From: Gammaproteobacteria bacterium (ex Lamellibrachia satsuma)
GTDB taxonomy: Bacteria; Pseudomonadota; Gammaproteobacteria; Chromatiales; Chromatiaceae
DNA: 64,000 bases
Direction: 5' to 3'
Assembly: GCA_019623805.1 (NCBI GenBank)
Contig: CP053680.1
Span: forward strand, 248,001 to 312,000
Of this stretch, positions 48,711 to 58,467 are shown in pieces. The notes beneath the pieces were generated by a model that was given only the letters and a program-made list of their open reading frames with translations, had not been told where the DNA came from and did no database searches. A program made the translations under genes and the position numbers. The stretch's first letter is position 1; the number at the start of each line of letters is the position of its first letter.

Positions 48711-49448
48711 ATGAATAATTCCATTGAAGCCAACCCTCGTCTGTTGGTGGTGGATGACGACCGGAGGTTAAGGGAACTTCTCATTCGTTATCTGGGTCAG
48801 GAAGATTTCGCCGTCCACGGAGTGGAAGGTAGTGTGGCGATGGATGAGTATCTTGAGAGAAGTCAGGTTGACCTGATCATTCTTGATCTGATGATGCCAG
48901 GAGAAGACGGCCTGTCGATAGCACGTCGTCTGAGAAGTAACGGCGAGATCCCGATCATCATGTTGACGGCACGAGGGGAGGACATCGACAGAATCATTGG
49001 GCTGGAAATGGGTGCCGATGACTACCTGCCAAAACCTTTCAATCCACGGGAACTACTGGCCAGGATCCGCGCGGTTTTGAGACGCCGGCAATTACCTGGA
49101 CAGTCCAGTCAAGCTGCAGAGACAACAGAGTCGTTCAGTTTTGGGGACTTTACCATCGACTTCCAGACTCATGTCTTTAGCAAAGGTGGAGATGAGATAC
49201 CCCTCACCGGTGGCGAGTATACGCTGCTTGAAGCTCTGGCCAGGAGTCCGAACAGGGTGCTGACACGAGACTACCTGGTGGAAACGCTGAAGGGGTACGA
49301 GCGCCTGCCCTATGATCGAAGCATCGATGTGCGCGTAACACGCCTGCGCAAGAAAATCGAAGCGGACCCCACCAATCCAAGATATATCCGTACCATATGG
49401 GGTAAGGGCTATATCTTTACGCCAAAGGGTAACGCACCAAGCTCGTGA
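48711..49448 (+). CDS. ompR: OmpR-family response regulator
   Basis: A 245-residue regulator very similar to OmpR: receiver with LVVDDDRRLRELLIRYLGQE and phosphoacceptor Asp in LIILDLMMPGEDGLS, MLTARGEDIDRIIGLEMGAD, KPFNPRELLARIRAVLRR, and winged-helix DNA-binding domain ending IRTIWGKGYIF. It probably controls porin or envelope genes. Its stop overlaps the sensor kinase start by 4 bases (GTGA). Confidence 0.92.
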   Translation: MNNSIEANPRLLVVDDDRRLRELLIRYLGQEDFAVHGVEGSVAMDEYLERSQVDLIILDLMMPGEDGLSIARRLRSNGEIPIIMLTARGEDIDRIIGLEMGADDYLPKPFNPRELLARIRAVLRRRQLPGQSSQAAETTESFSFGDFTIDFQTHVFSKGGDEIPLTGGEYTLLEALARSPNRVLTRDYLVETLKGYERLPYDRSIDVRVTRLRKKIEADPTNPRYIRTIWGKGYIFTPKGNAPSS

Positions 49449-50770
49449 GTCTGGCCAAATACACTCAAACGCTATTTGGTCGCACCGGATTGACGATCAC
49501 TTTGGCATTTCTGGTTTTTTCCCTTTTTGCCGTGCTGGTGAATGCAACACTGATTCTCAGACCCATCGAACGGCAGGCAGCGGATGACCTTGCTGCACTG
49601 ATAGAATTATCGACAAAAACCTGGGTTGAGCTGCCTCCGGACACCCGTACCGATTTTGAACGTGAAATGCGCAAGAGCCACCAGTTGCGAATCTACGAGG
49701 CCGAAAACGAAATCGCAGAATATGAAAATGACAAAGCTTATCTAATAGCGTTGGTTGACTCATTGGAGAACCGGATCGGCAAGCCGGTGCCACTGCGTAA
49801 AATGGATTTTAGCGATGATTGGCTATGGGTCGATATCCCGATTGCAAACCGGGTACTCAGGATCGGGTTTGAAGCGGAGAGGATGGAGGTTCAGATCCCC
49901 CTGGCCCTGGTATTGATCGTTGTCATGGGGACCTTGATCGTCACTCTGGTCTCTCTGGTGTTGGTGCGGCGAATTACGAAACCCCTGGCACGACTGGCGG
50001 AAGCAACAAAGACGCTGGGGCAGGCCCAGGACCATGTGCAGGTTCCAGAAGTGGGGCCGAGCGAACTTGCTGATCTGGCAAAAGGTTTCAATCGCATGGA
50101 TACACAGGTAAGGGAGCTTCTGGCTAACCGCACCACACTGCTAGCCGGAGTTTCCCACGATCTGCGGACCCCCATTGCCCGTGTTCGTCTCGCGGTGGAG
50201 TTACTGCCGTCTGAACAGAAATCGGAGCTGGAGCAGGGAATTCTCGACGACCTGGAGGAGATGGACAATCTGATCGGCCAGGCGATGGAGTTTGCCAGAA
50301 GTTTAGGCTCCAGCAAGGAGATGACAGTCGATGTCGGCGCACTGTTATTGGAGATCGTTGGGGAATATGCGCGGGGCGGCCATGCTGTGAGATTGACCGC
50401 CGAGTCAGGTTGTGTGGGGGAGCTGTCATCAAACGCTCTGCGCAGAGTCACCACGAATCTGCTGGATAACGCAGTCAGATATAGCCATGAGCAACCGGTG
50501 GAACTGTCGTGTGAATCCGACGCCGGCAGTATAATTATCCGCTTTGCCGACCGGGGACCGGGAATACCGGAGGCATTTCGACGAGTCGCCTTCGACCCTT
50601 TCTGGCGAATGGAGTCATCCCGTAATCCGGACACCGGGGGCAGCGGCCTGGGATTGGCGGTGGTCAAACAGCTAAGTGATGCGAATGGCTGGGAAATAGA
50701 ACTGGGTGAATCGGTAATCTACAGCGGCCTTGAAGTTACATTACGTCTGCCGCTCTCAACAGAAGGGTAG
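49445..50770 (+). CDS. envZ: EnvZ-type sensor histidine kinase
   Basis: A 441-residue kinase with two membrane helices (FLVFSLFAVLVNATLI; IPLALVLIVVMGTLIVTLVS), a HAMP domain (RRITKPLARLAEATKTLG), the phosphorylated His in AGVSHDLRTPIARVRLA, an N-box region (TTNLLDNAVRYSHE), and the G-boxes DRGPGIPEAFR and GSGLGLAVVKQL. The H-box is close to EnvZ. Start GTG 49445. The two-gene operon is followed by a convergent outer-membrane barrel gene, a possible but unproven target. Confidence 0.92.
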   Translation: MSLAKYTQTLFGRTGLTITLAFLVFSLFAVLVNATLILRPIERQAADDLAALIELSTKTWVELPPDTRTDFEREMRKSHQLRIYEAENEIAEYENDKAYLIALVDSLENRIGKPVPLRKMDFSDDWLWVDIPIANRVLRIGFEAERMEVQIPLALVLIVVMGTLIVTLVSLVLVRRITKPLARLAEATKTLGQAQDHVQVPEVGPSELADLAKGFNRMDTQVRELLANRTTLLAGVSHDLRTPIARVRLAVELLPSEQKSELEQGILDDLEEMDNLIGQAMEFARSLGSSKEMTVDVGALLLEIVGEYARGGHAVRLTAESGCVGELSSNALRRVTTNLLDNAVRYSHEQPVELSCESDAGSIIIRFADRGPGIPEAFRRVAFDPFWRMESSRNPDTGGSGLGLAVVKQLSDANGWEIELGESVIYSGLEVTLRLPLSTEG

Positions 50771-50793
50771 CCCTGCCGCATCTCCCAGAAAAA

Positions 50794-52038
50794 TCAAAGA
50801 ATGATGTTAAGACTTAGTAAAATCCGCTTCATCGTATAGTCGTTGGAGCCTACTTCACCAATCGGGCTCCCACCTCCATCCGTCCGGTTCTTCGACCAGT
50901 CTGCCTGCGTCCGAAGCGTGGCGTATTTCCCAATCTGATAGCTGGCTGCCACACCTGCCAGGTTTGTTTTATCTTTCCTGGTGGTATCGAGGTAGTCGAA
51001 CAGGGCGAGCCCGGAAAATAGAGTAAGATGGGTGTTGGAAGTCAATTGATAGGAGATATCCAAGTCAAGAGCGGATTCCAAATATCCGGAAGCATCAATG
51101 AGGGTCGTCTCGTTGAGCGTTCTGTCACTTGAGAGTGACAGCTGCCACTTCTCTCTGGGTTGCCAGTATAAGTTGAGCGCGAAGTCAACGGCGCTGAGCC
51201 TACTGAATTCCGGGTCTTTATACTCTTGTCCCAACCAACCCAGATAGGCCTCAAAATCGAAGGTATCACCCTGTTTCAAGTGTATTCCCACCGCACTGCG
51301 GAAACCATCGGAATCGCGTTGTAAACCCGCGTCATCAGTAGCTTGTTGATAGATCCGCTGTTCACCGGATGCCTGGAGAAACCAGGAAAAATCTTTTGTG
51401 TGTCGCCGTTCCAGTCGAAGAGCAATGCTCCTGATATCCCTATCACGGTCGCCATTGTAAACCGGCCCTTCCAGGCTTTCGCCATCTTCATAACGCCAAG
51501 TCTCCTGAATTACGCCGGCACGCAGTTGGTAATCTCCACGCTGGTGAAGAAGACCAATACTTACATCCTTAATATCGTAGACAATGGGGCTTAAGGTTCG
51601 TCGAGTGTCGTTCGGAGAAGTTCGCTCTTCGTGTTTCAAATGGTACCCGGTTGCCAACATCAAGTGAGTAGTGCTGTCGGCAGCGACTAACGCACCGAGT
51701 TTCAACCAGCCATCCGTATAGTCTTCAAGGGAATTAGTCCGGTAGAGAGCCGACTCGACACCAAGATCCAGAGAGAGACGTGTGGCATCCATGTCGAATT
51801 CTACGGCGAGAGCCGGTGCGATGAAGGCAGCCCAGTCGGAAACGGCGAAAGAGTCATCCGCATAAATATTATCGTTATACCTTTCTTCAAGCTCGAGCGA
51901 AAAAGAGAGGTTAAGTTTATCGCTCTCCTTCGGCATCGAAGGTGCTTCGCTCGCGTAAACACGAAAAGATAGTACACAGAGCAACAAGCTTAACCGAATC
52001 CAGGGTGTCCGATTAGCGCTGAAGAGTCGTTTATTCAT
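50794..52038 (-). CDS. Outer-membrane beta-barrel protein
   Basis: A 414-residue protein with a Sec signal (about 1-30, LLLCVLSFRVYASE) and alternating amphipathic strands (LNLSFSLELEERYNDNIY, TRLSLDLGVESALYRT, QWRLSLSSDRT-like). It ends in a terminal strand with hydrophobic C-terminus (LLSLNIIL), as in outer-membrane barrels. Such proteins occur as porins or in polysaccharide export loci; no polysaccharide genes are seen here. It lies 24 bases from the convergent envZ stop. Confidence 0.75.
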   Translation of the reverse strand: MNKRLFSANRTPWIRLSLLLCVLSFRVYASEAPSMPKESDKLNLSFSLELEERYNDNIYADDSFAVSDWAAFIAPALAVEFDMDATRLSLDLGVESALYRTNSLEDYTDGWLKLGALVAADSTTHLMLATGYHLKHEERTSPNDTRRTLSPIVYDIKDVSIGLLHQRGDYQLRAGVIQETWRYEDGESLEGPVYNGDRDRDIRSIALRLERRHTKDFSWFLQASGEQRIYQQATDDAGLQRDSDGFRSAVGIHLKQGDTFDFEAYLGWLGQEYKDPEFSRLSAVDFALNLYWQPREKWQLSLSSDRTLNETTLIDASGYLESALDLDISYQLTSNTHLTLFSGLALFDYLDTTRKDKTNLAGVAASYQIGKYATLRTQADWSKNRTDGGGSPIGEVGSNDYTMKRILLSLNIIL

Positions 52039-52207
52039 CTATTTATTCAGGGGCCGTGCCGAATGGAAACATATTGAAACAAAACGCCTTATGAAAGAAA
52101 CCGGCCAGAAACAATCTTCGGGAATCTCTGATTAAAAATAACTTTGACGTGGTCCAATGGACAGGTACACCCCAGTTAAGCATCATTGACTTAACTGAGG
52201 TAGAAAA

Positions 52208-52501
52208 ATGAAAGAACGAAAGAAATATTCGAAGGAATTCAAGCTAGACGCGGTCAGTCTGGTTCTTGAGCAGGAATATACTCGAAGGGAAGCAGCAAAC
52301 AGTCTGGGCATCAATGCCCAAATGCTGGGGCGCTGGGTGAAAGAACATCAGGCAGAAGATGGGCAGGCATTTCGAGGCAATGGCAAGTTGAGTTCTGAAC
52401 AGGAAGAAATCAGGAAGCTCAAGGCTCAGGTTAAACGCCTTGAGATGGAGAAAGAAATCTTAAAAAAAGCAACGGTATTCTTTGCAGCAGAAACGAAGTG
52501 A
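52208..52501 (+). CDS. IS3-family OrfA, copy B
   Basis: A 97-residue helix-turn-helix OrfA identical to copy A. Its end contains the A-run where -1 frameshifting should make OrfAB. It overlaps OrfB by 4 bases. Confidence 0.93.
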   Translation: MKERKKYSKEFKLDAVSLVLEQEYTRREAANSLGINAQMLGRWVKEHQAEDGQAFRGNGKLSSEQEEIRKLKAQVKRLEMEKEILKKATVFFAAETK

Positions 52502-53373
52502 AATATTCGTTCATCACCCAGCATAAGAATGCCTATCCAATCAGCTTGCAATGTCAGGTTTTGGGTGTGAGTCGTAATGGTTACTACCAGTATCAAAGGG
52601 GCTTGGGTAACAGGCCAGACCGAATACATCAGGAGATGCTGGAGTGGGTTGAGGATATCGCCAAGAGTTCAGACTACACTTATGGCAGTCGCAGAATGAA
52701 AAAAGCCTTGAATGTCCTGGGCTATCCGGTGAGTCGGAATAAGGCAAGGAAGTTAATGCGTGAAGCCAATGTACAGGCGCGTCAGCGCAGGAAATATAAG
52801 GTTACGACAAACAGTAACCACCAGCAGTCGGTTTTTAACAACCTGCTCAAGCGAGAGTTTGCTGTGGCCCAGCCCGATCATGTCTATGCGGCGGACGTGA
52901 CTTATGTATGGACCCAGGAAGGCTGGTTATACCTGGCGGTAGTGATAGACCTGTATTCACGTAAAGTGGTCGGCTGGAGCATGAGTTCCCGGATGAAGGC
53001 AAAGCTGGTCTGTGATGCATTGCAAATGGCGATCTGGCGACGTCGACCGAAGGGCGGATTGATTCACCACTCAGATCGTGGTTCTCAATATGCCAGCAAG
53101 GCTTTTCGGCGGTTACTCAAAGCCCATGATATCAATGGCAGTATGAGCAGGAAGGGTGACTGCTGGGATAATGCTGTAGTGGAAAGCTTCTTTGGCAGCC
53201 TCAAGCAGGAACGGGTGCATTGGAGAAGCTACCAGACACGTTACGAAGCCCAGCAGGACATATTGGAATATATTTCCATGTTTTATAATAGTACGCGGCT
53301 GCATTCATACCTGGATTATATGAGTCCGAATGATTTTGAGCAGCAAATGATGGCGCAGAAAAAAGCGGCTTAA
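52498..53373 (+). CDS. IS3-family transposase OrfB, copy B
   Basis: A 291-residue DDE transposase identical to copy A (GTG start). The catalytic region has [20 protein letters not shown] and [14 protein letters not shown]. Confidence 0.95.
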   Translation: MKYSFITQHKNAYPISLQCQVLGVSRNGYYQYQRGLGNRPDRIHQEMLEWVEDIAKSSDYTYGSRRMKKALNVLGYPVSRNKARKLMREANVQARQRRKYKVTTNSNHQQSVFNNLLKREFAVAQPDHVYAADVTYVWTQEGWLYLAVVIDLYSRKVVGWSMSSRMKAKLVCDALQMAIWRRRPKGGLIHHSDRGSQYASKAFRRLLKAHDINGSMSRKGDCWDNAVVESFFGSLKQERVHWRSYQTRYEAQQDILEYISMFYNSTRLHSYLDYMSPNDFEQQMMAQKKAA

Positions 53374-53571
53374 CTGGGTGTAACAAAATCCTTGACCACG
53401 TCACTTCCGCCCTTAGGCTCGTAAACACTACATCCATGTAGCACTACTCAAACATAGCGAAAAATCTTAACCATAATAGCCTATTGAGAACAAGGTGGCT
53501 TGAGATCTATTCCTGAGGTCGAGATGACAGTATTAACCCGGCATGTTAATAGATCATGATATACTGCCGTC

Positions 53572-54366
53572 ATGAACAAAGAAGATGCCAGAAGCCTTCC
53601 TGCACTAGCCCAGGAAGAAAAACGCAAACAAGCAGTACGGATGCGCAAGCAAGGCCAGACCTACAAAGCGATAGGGGAATCAGTAAGGGTCCATGAGCGC
53701 ACTGTGATCCGCTGGATCCGCACTTATGAAACCCAAGGTGATAAGGCTCTGAAGGCAAAGAAGCAGGGCCGGCCGATGGGAGCGGGAAGATGCCTAACGC
53801 CAGAGCAAGAAAAACAGATCCAAAAGCTCATCTCTGACAAGACACCTGATCAACTCAAGATGGCTTATGCACTGTGGACCAGAGAAGCCGTGAAGGAACT
53901 GATAGCTCAGGAATTCAAGATCAAACTGGCAATTAGGACGGTAGGAAAATATCTGTCTTTGTGGGGCTTCACCCCACAGAAGCCCTTGAAGCGGGCCTAT
54001 GAGCAAAACCCCAAGAAAGTTGCCCACTGGCTGGACGAGACCTATCCTGAGATCAAAGCACAGGCTAAGGCAGAGAAGGCGGAAATCTATTGGGGAGACG
54101 AAACTGGGATGCGCAATGATAGCCAGCACGAACGGGGTTATGCACCCAAGGGAAAAACGCCCATTATCCATCTCAATGCCAAGCGAGCATCAACCAATAT
54201 GCTTTCTGCCATTACCAACCAGGGTAAGGTGCGTTTCAAGATATTTGAAGGCAACATGAATGCGGATATCCTGATCGATTTCATGAAGCGACTGATCAAA
54301 GCAGCCAAGAGAAAAGTCTTCCTTATACTAGACAATCTACGTGTCCATCATGCCAAGGTTGTCAAG
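53572..54366 (+). pseudogene. IS630-family transposase, N-terminal piece
   Basis: The first 265 codons carry a helix-turn-helix (MRKQGQTYKAIGESVRVHER) and two catalytic aspartates (EIYWGDETGMRND and LILDNLRVHHAKVVK). The frame stops immediately at the IS boundary (K then TGA). The missing C-terminus with the third acidic residue lies at 55748-55990. Rejoining at VVK-EWLQDKG restores the family's typical spacing. Confidence 0.92.
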
Positions 54367-54488
54367 TGACGTGGTCAAGGATTTTGTTACACCCAGTTAA
54401 GCCGCTTTTTTCTGCGCCATCATTTGCTGCTCAAAATCATTCGGACTCATATAATCCAGGTATGAATGCAGCCGCGTACTATTATAAA
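54367..54488 (-). mobile_element. 122-bp end fragment of the IS3-family element (copy D)
   Basis: The 122 bases repeat the first 122 bases of the adjacent full copy (54489-54610) exactly in order, ending TATTATAAA. It begins at the insertion point in the IS630 transposase gene, so it is the remaining end of an earlier insertion. Confidence 0.95.
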
Positions 54489-54518
54489 TGACGTGGTCAA
54501 GGATTTTGTTACACCCAG

Positions 54519-55394
54519 TTAAGCCGCTTTTTTCTGCGCCATCATTTGCTGCTCAAAATCATTCGGACTCATATAATCCAGGTATGAATGCAGCCGCGTA
54601 CTATTATAAAACATGGAAATATATTCCAATATGTCCTGCTGGGCTTCGTAACGTGTCTGGTAGCTTCTCCAATGCACCCGTTCCTGCTTGAGGCTGCCAA
54701 AGAAGCTTTCCACTACAGCATTATCCCAGCAGTCACCCTTCCTGCTCATACTGCCATTGATATCATGGGCTTTGAGTAACCGCCGAAAAGCCTTGCTGGC
54801 ATATTGAGAACCACGATCTGAGTGGTGAATCAATCCGCCCTTCGGTCGACGTCGCCAGATCGCCATTTGCAATGCATCACAGACCAGCTTTGCCTTCATC
54901 CGGGAACTCATGCTCCAGCCGACCACTTTACGTGAATACAGGTCTATCACTACCGCCAGGTATAACCAGCCTTCCTGGGTCCATACATAAGTCACGTCCG
55001 CCGCATAGACATGATCGGGCTGGGCCACAGCAAACTCTCGCTTGAGCAGGTTGTTAAAAACCGACTGCTGGTGGTTACTGTTTGTCGTAACCTTATATTT
55101 CCTGCGCTGACGCGCCTGTACATTGGCTTCACGCATTAACTTCCTTGCCTTATTCCGACTCACCGGATAGCCCAGGACATTCAAGGCTTTTTTCATTCTG
55201 CGACTGCCATAAGTGTAGTCTGAACTCTTGGCGATATCCTCAACCCACTCCAGCATCTCCTGATGTATTCGGTCTGGCCTGTTACCCAAGCCCCTTTGAT
55301 ACTGGTAGTAACCATTACGACTCACACCCAAAACCTGACATTGCAAGCTGATTGGATAGGCATTCTTATGCTGGGTGATGAACGAATATTTCAC
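54519..55394 (-). CDS. IS3-family transposase OrfB, copy C
   Basis: A 291-residue DDE transposase identical in protein sequence to copies A and B. Confidence 0.95.
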   Translation of the reverse strand: MKYSFITQHKNAYPISLQCQVLGVSRNGYYQYQRGLGNRPDRIHQEMLEWVEDIAKSSDYTYGSRRMKKALNVLGYPVSRNKARKLMREANVQARQRRKYKVTTNSNHQQSVFNNLLKREFAVAQPDHVYAADVTYVWTQEGWLYLAVVIDLYSRKVVGWSMSSRMKAKLVCDALQMAIWRRRPKGGLIHHSDRGSQYASKAFRRLLKAHDINGSMSRKGDCWDNAVVESFFGSLKQERVHWRSYQTRYEAQQDILEYISMFYNSTRLHSYLDYMSPNDFEQQMMAQKKAA

Positions 55395-55684
55395 TTCGTT
55401 TCTGCTGCAAAGAATACCGTTGCTTTTTTTAAGATTTCTTTCTCCATCTCAAGGCGTTTAACCTGAGCCTTGAGCTTCCTGATTTCTTCCTGTTCAGAAC
55501 TCAACTTGCCATTGCCTCGAAATGCCTGCCCATCTTCTGCCTGATGTTCTTTCACCCAGCGCCCCAGCATTTGGGCATTGATGCCCAGACTGTTTGCTGC
55601 TTCCCTTCGAGTATATTCCTGCTCAAGAACCAGACTGACCGCGTCTAGCTTGAATTCCTTCGAATATTTCTTTCGTTCTTTCAT
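55391..55684 (-). CDS. IS3-family OrfA, copy C
   Basis: A 97-residue helix-turn-helix protein identical to copies A and B, overlapping OrfB by 4 bases with the same frameshift arrangement. Confidence 0.93.
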   Translation of the reverse strand: MKERKKYSKEFKLDAVSLVLEQEYTRREAANSLGINAQMLGRWVKEHQAEDGQAFRGNGKLSSEQEEIRKLKAQVKRLEMEKEILKKATVFFAAETK

Positions 55685-55747
55685 TTTTCTACCTCAGTTA
55701 AGTCAATGATGCTTAACTGGGGTGTACCTGTCCATTGGACCACGTCA

Positions 55748-55990
55748 CAGGAATGGCTGCAGGACAAAGGAAAACAGATTGAAGTTTTTTATCTACCTGC
55801 ATATTCGCCTGAGATGAATCCAGATGAATATCTGAACTGTGATCTTAAGCATGGGGTGCACAGTGGGCTGCCAACCCGATCAAAGGAACAGTTAAAGAGC
55901 AAGGTCAGGAGTCATATGCAAATGCTGCAAAAGAAACCGGCTAGGGTTAGGAAGTATTTTGAGCATCCGCGTATTCAATACGCCGCTTAA
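55748..55990 (+). pseudogene. IS630-family transposase, C-terminal piece
   Basis: Coding sequence EWLQDKGKQIEVFYLPAYSP plus EMNPDEYLNCDLK supplies the third catalytic acid (E in NPDEYLN) and the C-terminus, ending TAA at 55988-55990. It has no start of its own and is the 3' part of the disrupted IS630 transposase gene. Confidence 0.92.
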
Positions 55991-56186
55991 TATGGCTTAT
56001 TATGATGCCGGGTTAATAACTCAATTAATCAGGGGTTCTTTAACGAGACAGCAACTCACCAGGCAGTGAGTTCGTCAGCCAGCAGCAGTACCTGCATCTT
56101 ACGCATTTTTGGGCTGGATTACCGTCGACAGGCATGCATCTGAGCGGACTCGTCAGAATACATCAAGGGGATTTATTTCAAAGAGA

Positions 56187-56630
56187 TCAGGAATCGGTAT
56201 TTTCCAGCGGACATCCAAATGCATCGGTCTTGACGCCACGAGGGGTATTGGGGCACTTGTCACGATAATCAGGGGTGCCGTCGAGGTCGCTGTGTTTCGG
56301 ACAACCATTGGGAGCGATTCCCATGCTGAGCGTTTGGGGTGTGTCTTCCGGACAGTAGTCCCGACTGTTGACGACGCCGTCACCGTCGTTGTCAGGTTCA
56401 CAACCATGGGCATCCACCGGATAGGCCCGTGCGCCAGGTTTCAAACGTTCCTGATTGACGGCTGTGGCGTATTTGAAATCTGCCGGTAATTTTTTCAACT
56501 GGGCAGTATTCGGGCAACGATCCAAGGCGTCAACCACTCCGTCATGGTCGCTATCGGGTTCAACGGCACTAGCACTTCCCGCAACGAATGCGGCAAGCAG
56601 CAGCAATGTGCCAAAGGGTTTCTTGCTCAT
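56187..56630 (-). CDS. Secreted thrombospondin type 3 repeat protein
   Basis: A 147-residue protein with a Sec signal (LLLLAAFVAGSASA) and several Asp-rich calcium-binding TSP3-type repeats: DSDHDGVVDALDRCPNT, DNDGDGVVNSRDYCPEDTP, HSDLDGTPDYRDKCPNTPRG. Six cysteines probably form disulfides. It resembles the linker part of OmpA-like proteins but lacks the peptidoglycan-binding OmpA domain. It is probably periplasmic or extracellular. Confidence 0.82.
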   Translation of the reverse strand: MSKKPFGTLLLLAAFVAGSASAVEPDSDHDGVVDALDRCPNTAQLKKLPADFKYATAVNQERLKPGARAYPVDAHGCEPDNDGDGVVNSRDYCPEDTPQTLSMGIAPNGCPKHSDLDGTPDYRDKCPNTPRGVKTDAFGCPLENTDS

Positions 56631-56726
56631 GTCAGGTCTCTTTTGAAGAACAGGACGGTCACGATGCGGAGTGCTAAAAACCCAATCCGCATCGCAAACT
56701 TATCGATAGACTGGAGTGTTTGCCGG

Positions 56727-57434
56727 TTATCGACTTAAGATCGTATCCACATCTTCCTGGCTCAAGTATTGGGCCTCGTAATTGCCCACACCAATGACCG
56801 CCTCGATCTGGCCCACATAGGCGCGCAAATGGTTTTCTGAACCGTCAACCAGTAAACGATAGGCATTGATCAAACCACTCTCATCAGTGTAGTTGAGACC
56901 ACAGGGGTCGTTATAACCTGCGTCTACCATCACTTTCGGGCAATCCGCGATATCGTGCATATCCAGTTCTTCGATATAGGCGCCAACATAGAGGGCGTCC
57001 AGCTCACTGCCGGAAGCTGCAGCGGTGAGCGCCGCAAACTTCTCGTCAAAGTACAAGCCCCACTCCTCACCGGTGAACACACCTAGGCTCTGCGGCAGGT
57101 TGTTGGTATCGGGATTGGGATCTTCCAGGCCATACTGGGCAAGCTTGTCACGCATGGTGTCGGTGTGAGTCTGCTCGGAGGTGGTGGCGATCCTGTTGAA
57201 CACGTCCTGGTCGGGATACCACTCCCCGAGTCTCAGGTAGACATCACGTGCAAACTTCTCCTCTTCCCGCATGAAGGTGAGATGAGAGGCTTCATTGGCG
57301 TCCAGCCCGGTGGAACCGCCACTTCTGTTGTTACCATCGCTTCTTCCATTGCCGCCACCTGCTGCAAGAACATTGGTGGAGAACAGGACGACTACTATGG
57401 TGGCAACGATAGCGGTTTTAATATGGCTTTTCAT
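56727..57434 (-). CDS. DUF2202 (ferritin-like) secreted protein
   Basis: A 235-residue protein with a signal peptide (TAIVATIVVVLFSTNVLAAG), a Gly/Asn/Ser/Arg-rich linker and a ferritin-like four-helix DUF2202 domain. Potential metal ligands are in FMREEEKFARDVYLRLG, TTSEQTHTDTM, AYIEELDMHDI and GSENHLRAYV. No metal has been established for the family as far as I know. ATG 57434 (MKSHIKTA) gives the signal peptide directly; the frame continues to 57509. Confidence 0.85.
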   Translation of the reverse strand: MKSHIKTAIVATIVVVLFSTNVLAAGGGNGRSDGNNRSGGSTGLDANEASHLTFMREEEKFARDVYLRLGEWYPDQDVFNRIATTSEQTHTDTMRDKLAQYGLEDPNPDTNNLPQSLGVFTGEEWGLYFDEKFAALTAAASGSELDALYVGAYIEELDMHDIADCPKVMVDAGYNDPCGLNYTDESGLINAYRLLVDGSENHLRAYVGQIEAVIGVGNYEAQYLSQEDVDTILSR

Positions 57435-57539
57435 AGAGTTTTTTTCCTCGAGGGTCTTTATGGACCAGACTGTTTGGTTGTGATTCCAGCTGCGCGCCAG
57501 AGATGTCATATAGACTAGGAAACAAAACCAACCCCAGGT

Positions 57540-57635
57540 GTTTCAAGGTGTTGCATTGGAAAAAAAATAGTTTCAGGAGGTTACAGAGCGGCGAAAAATC
57601 TGTTTCAAATGTTTCAAAACGCCGAATAGTGAAAC
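57540..57635. repeat. Clustered GTTTCAA repeats in the DUF2202-tetR gap
   Basis: In the 399-base gap 57435-57833 the word GTTTCAA occurs at 57540-57546, 57602-57608 and 57611-57617, with a variant GTTTCAG at 57570-57576 and a reverse-type GTGAAAC at 57629-57635. It may be a regulator-binding array. The rest of the gap carries no gene. Confidence 0.5.
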
Positions 57636-57798
57636 ACTGCAGTGTGGATGGGTACAACGAGGATCTATTGCAGCCAGGATGAGAGAGCCATGCCTTGGAC
57701 GGCAATTTGTCTTCTGTTGCAGATCCTTCCTGAACACAGGAACCGCTGGCATTCATGATGCCACACCCTGCATTATTCGAGCATGAAAAAAATAACAC

Positions 57799-57826
57799 TT
57801 GACTAGACCGACCGGTCTATTATACT
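57799..57826 (+). promoter_or_regulatory. tetR promoter with TetR-type operator
   Basis: TTGACT (-35, 57799-57804) and TATACT (-10, 57821-57826) are 16 bases apart. The perfect palindrome TAGACCG-AC-CGGTCTA (57804-57819) fills the spacer. The same core recurs at 58468-58481, so the encoded TetR regulator probably represses itself and the downstream genes. Confidence 0.85.
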
Positions 57827-57833
57827 TCGCACC

Positions 57834-58442
57834 ATGAATGTTGAGCATGATACAAGAACCCGTATCCTCTCCACCGCCCGCGAACTTTTTCATGGCCGGA
57901 GTTATGCCGATGTGGGCATCAAGGAGATATGCAATCTTGCGAAGGTACAAAAGGGAAGCTTCTACCATTTTTTCCCTTCCAAGCAGGATCTGGCCATGGC
58001 GGTCATTGATGACATGGCCGATGAATGGGCACATGGTTTTGTGGCAGAGGCCTTCGACCAAAATCTTCCTCCGCTTGAACGCCTCGACTATATGATCGAC
58101 GCCGCTTACTACTGGCAGAAGGCGGCCAAGGATATCGAGGGTCGCATGCCAGGCTGCCTGTTCGGCAACCTGGCCCTCGAAATCAGCACCCGCGACGATG
58201 TGTTGCGGGCCAAACTCAATGCTGTTTTTGATAAAGCCAGTAGACGTTTCCACGAAGCCCTCGATCAGGCAGTTGAGCTGGGTGAAATCCCCCCCCTCGA
58301 CAGTGAGGCCACCGCAGCAGCCATGCTCGCTTTCCTTGAAGGGATCATTCTGCTGGCAAAAACCCGAAATGAACCTGAAGTGGTTCTTAGACTTGGACCT
58401 GCCATCAAGACGCTGCGTATTGAGATGGTTCCCCAAAGTTAA
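57834..58442 (+). CDS. TetR/AcrR family transcriptional regulator
   Basis: A 202-residue regulator with an N-terminal TetR HTH: RTRILSTARELFHGRSYADV, then GIKEICNLAKVQKGSFYHFFPSKQDL. It ends in a helical ligand-binding domain (AFLEGIILLAKTRNEP). It resembles the regulators of the TetR type bound by C-rich palindromes (NemR/AcuR-like). The ligand is unknown. Its own promoter and the next gene both contain the same palindrome. Confidence 0.92.
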   Translation: MNVEHDTRTRILSTARELFHGRSYADVGIKEICNLAKVQKGSFYHFFPSKQDLAMAVIDDMADEWAHGFVAEAFDQNLPPLERLDYMIDAAYYWQKAAKDIEGRMPGCLFGNLALEISTRDDVLRAKLNAVFDKASRRFHEALDQAVELGEIPPLDSEATAAAMLAFLEGIILLAKTRNEPEVVLRLGPAIKTLRIEMVPQS

Positions 58443-58467
58443 CGCGCTATTTTTTTGCCTTCCATAT

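Larger units (their letters stand above)
52145..53403 (+). mobile_element. IS3-family insertion sequence, copy B (1259 bp)
   Basis: An intact copy in plus orientation with ends TGACGTGGTC...GACCACGTCA and 3-bp target repeats CTT (52142-52144 and 53404-53406). It lies between the outer-membrane barrel gene and the IS630-type element. Its transposase proteins match copies A and C exactly. Confidence 0.95.
54489..55747 (-). mobile_element. IS3-family insertion sequence, copy C (1259 bp)
   Basis: A full copy in minus orientation, directly abutting fragment D. Left neighbour AAA (in D); right neighbour CAG. No 3-bp repeat matches between its own flanks, but the outer flanks of D+C are AAG (54364-54366) and CAG (55748-55750), a 3-bp repeat with one mismatch. 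Confidence 0.95.
53531..56018 (+). mobile_element. IS630-family element interrupted by IS3-family copies
   Basis: Outer inverted repeats TATTAACCCGGCAT (53531-53544) and ATGCCGGGTTAATA (56005-56018) match perfectly over 14 bases and include the TA target duplication expected for IS630 elements. Without the inserted 1381 bases and a 3-bp target repeat the element would be about 1.1 kb, the normal IS630 size. The left flank resembles the miniature repeat at 8069-8156. Confidence 0.9.

Noticed and set aside
55706..55747. Start of a separate 94-residue gene within the IS end
   Set aside because: The frame begins in IS copy C and continues into the IS630 C-terminus; only the latter part is real coding sequence.
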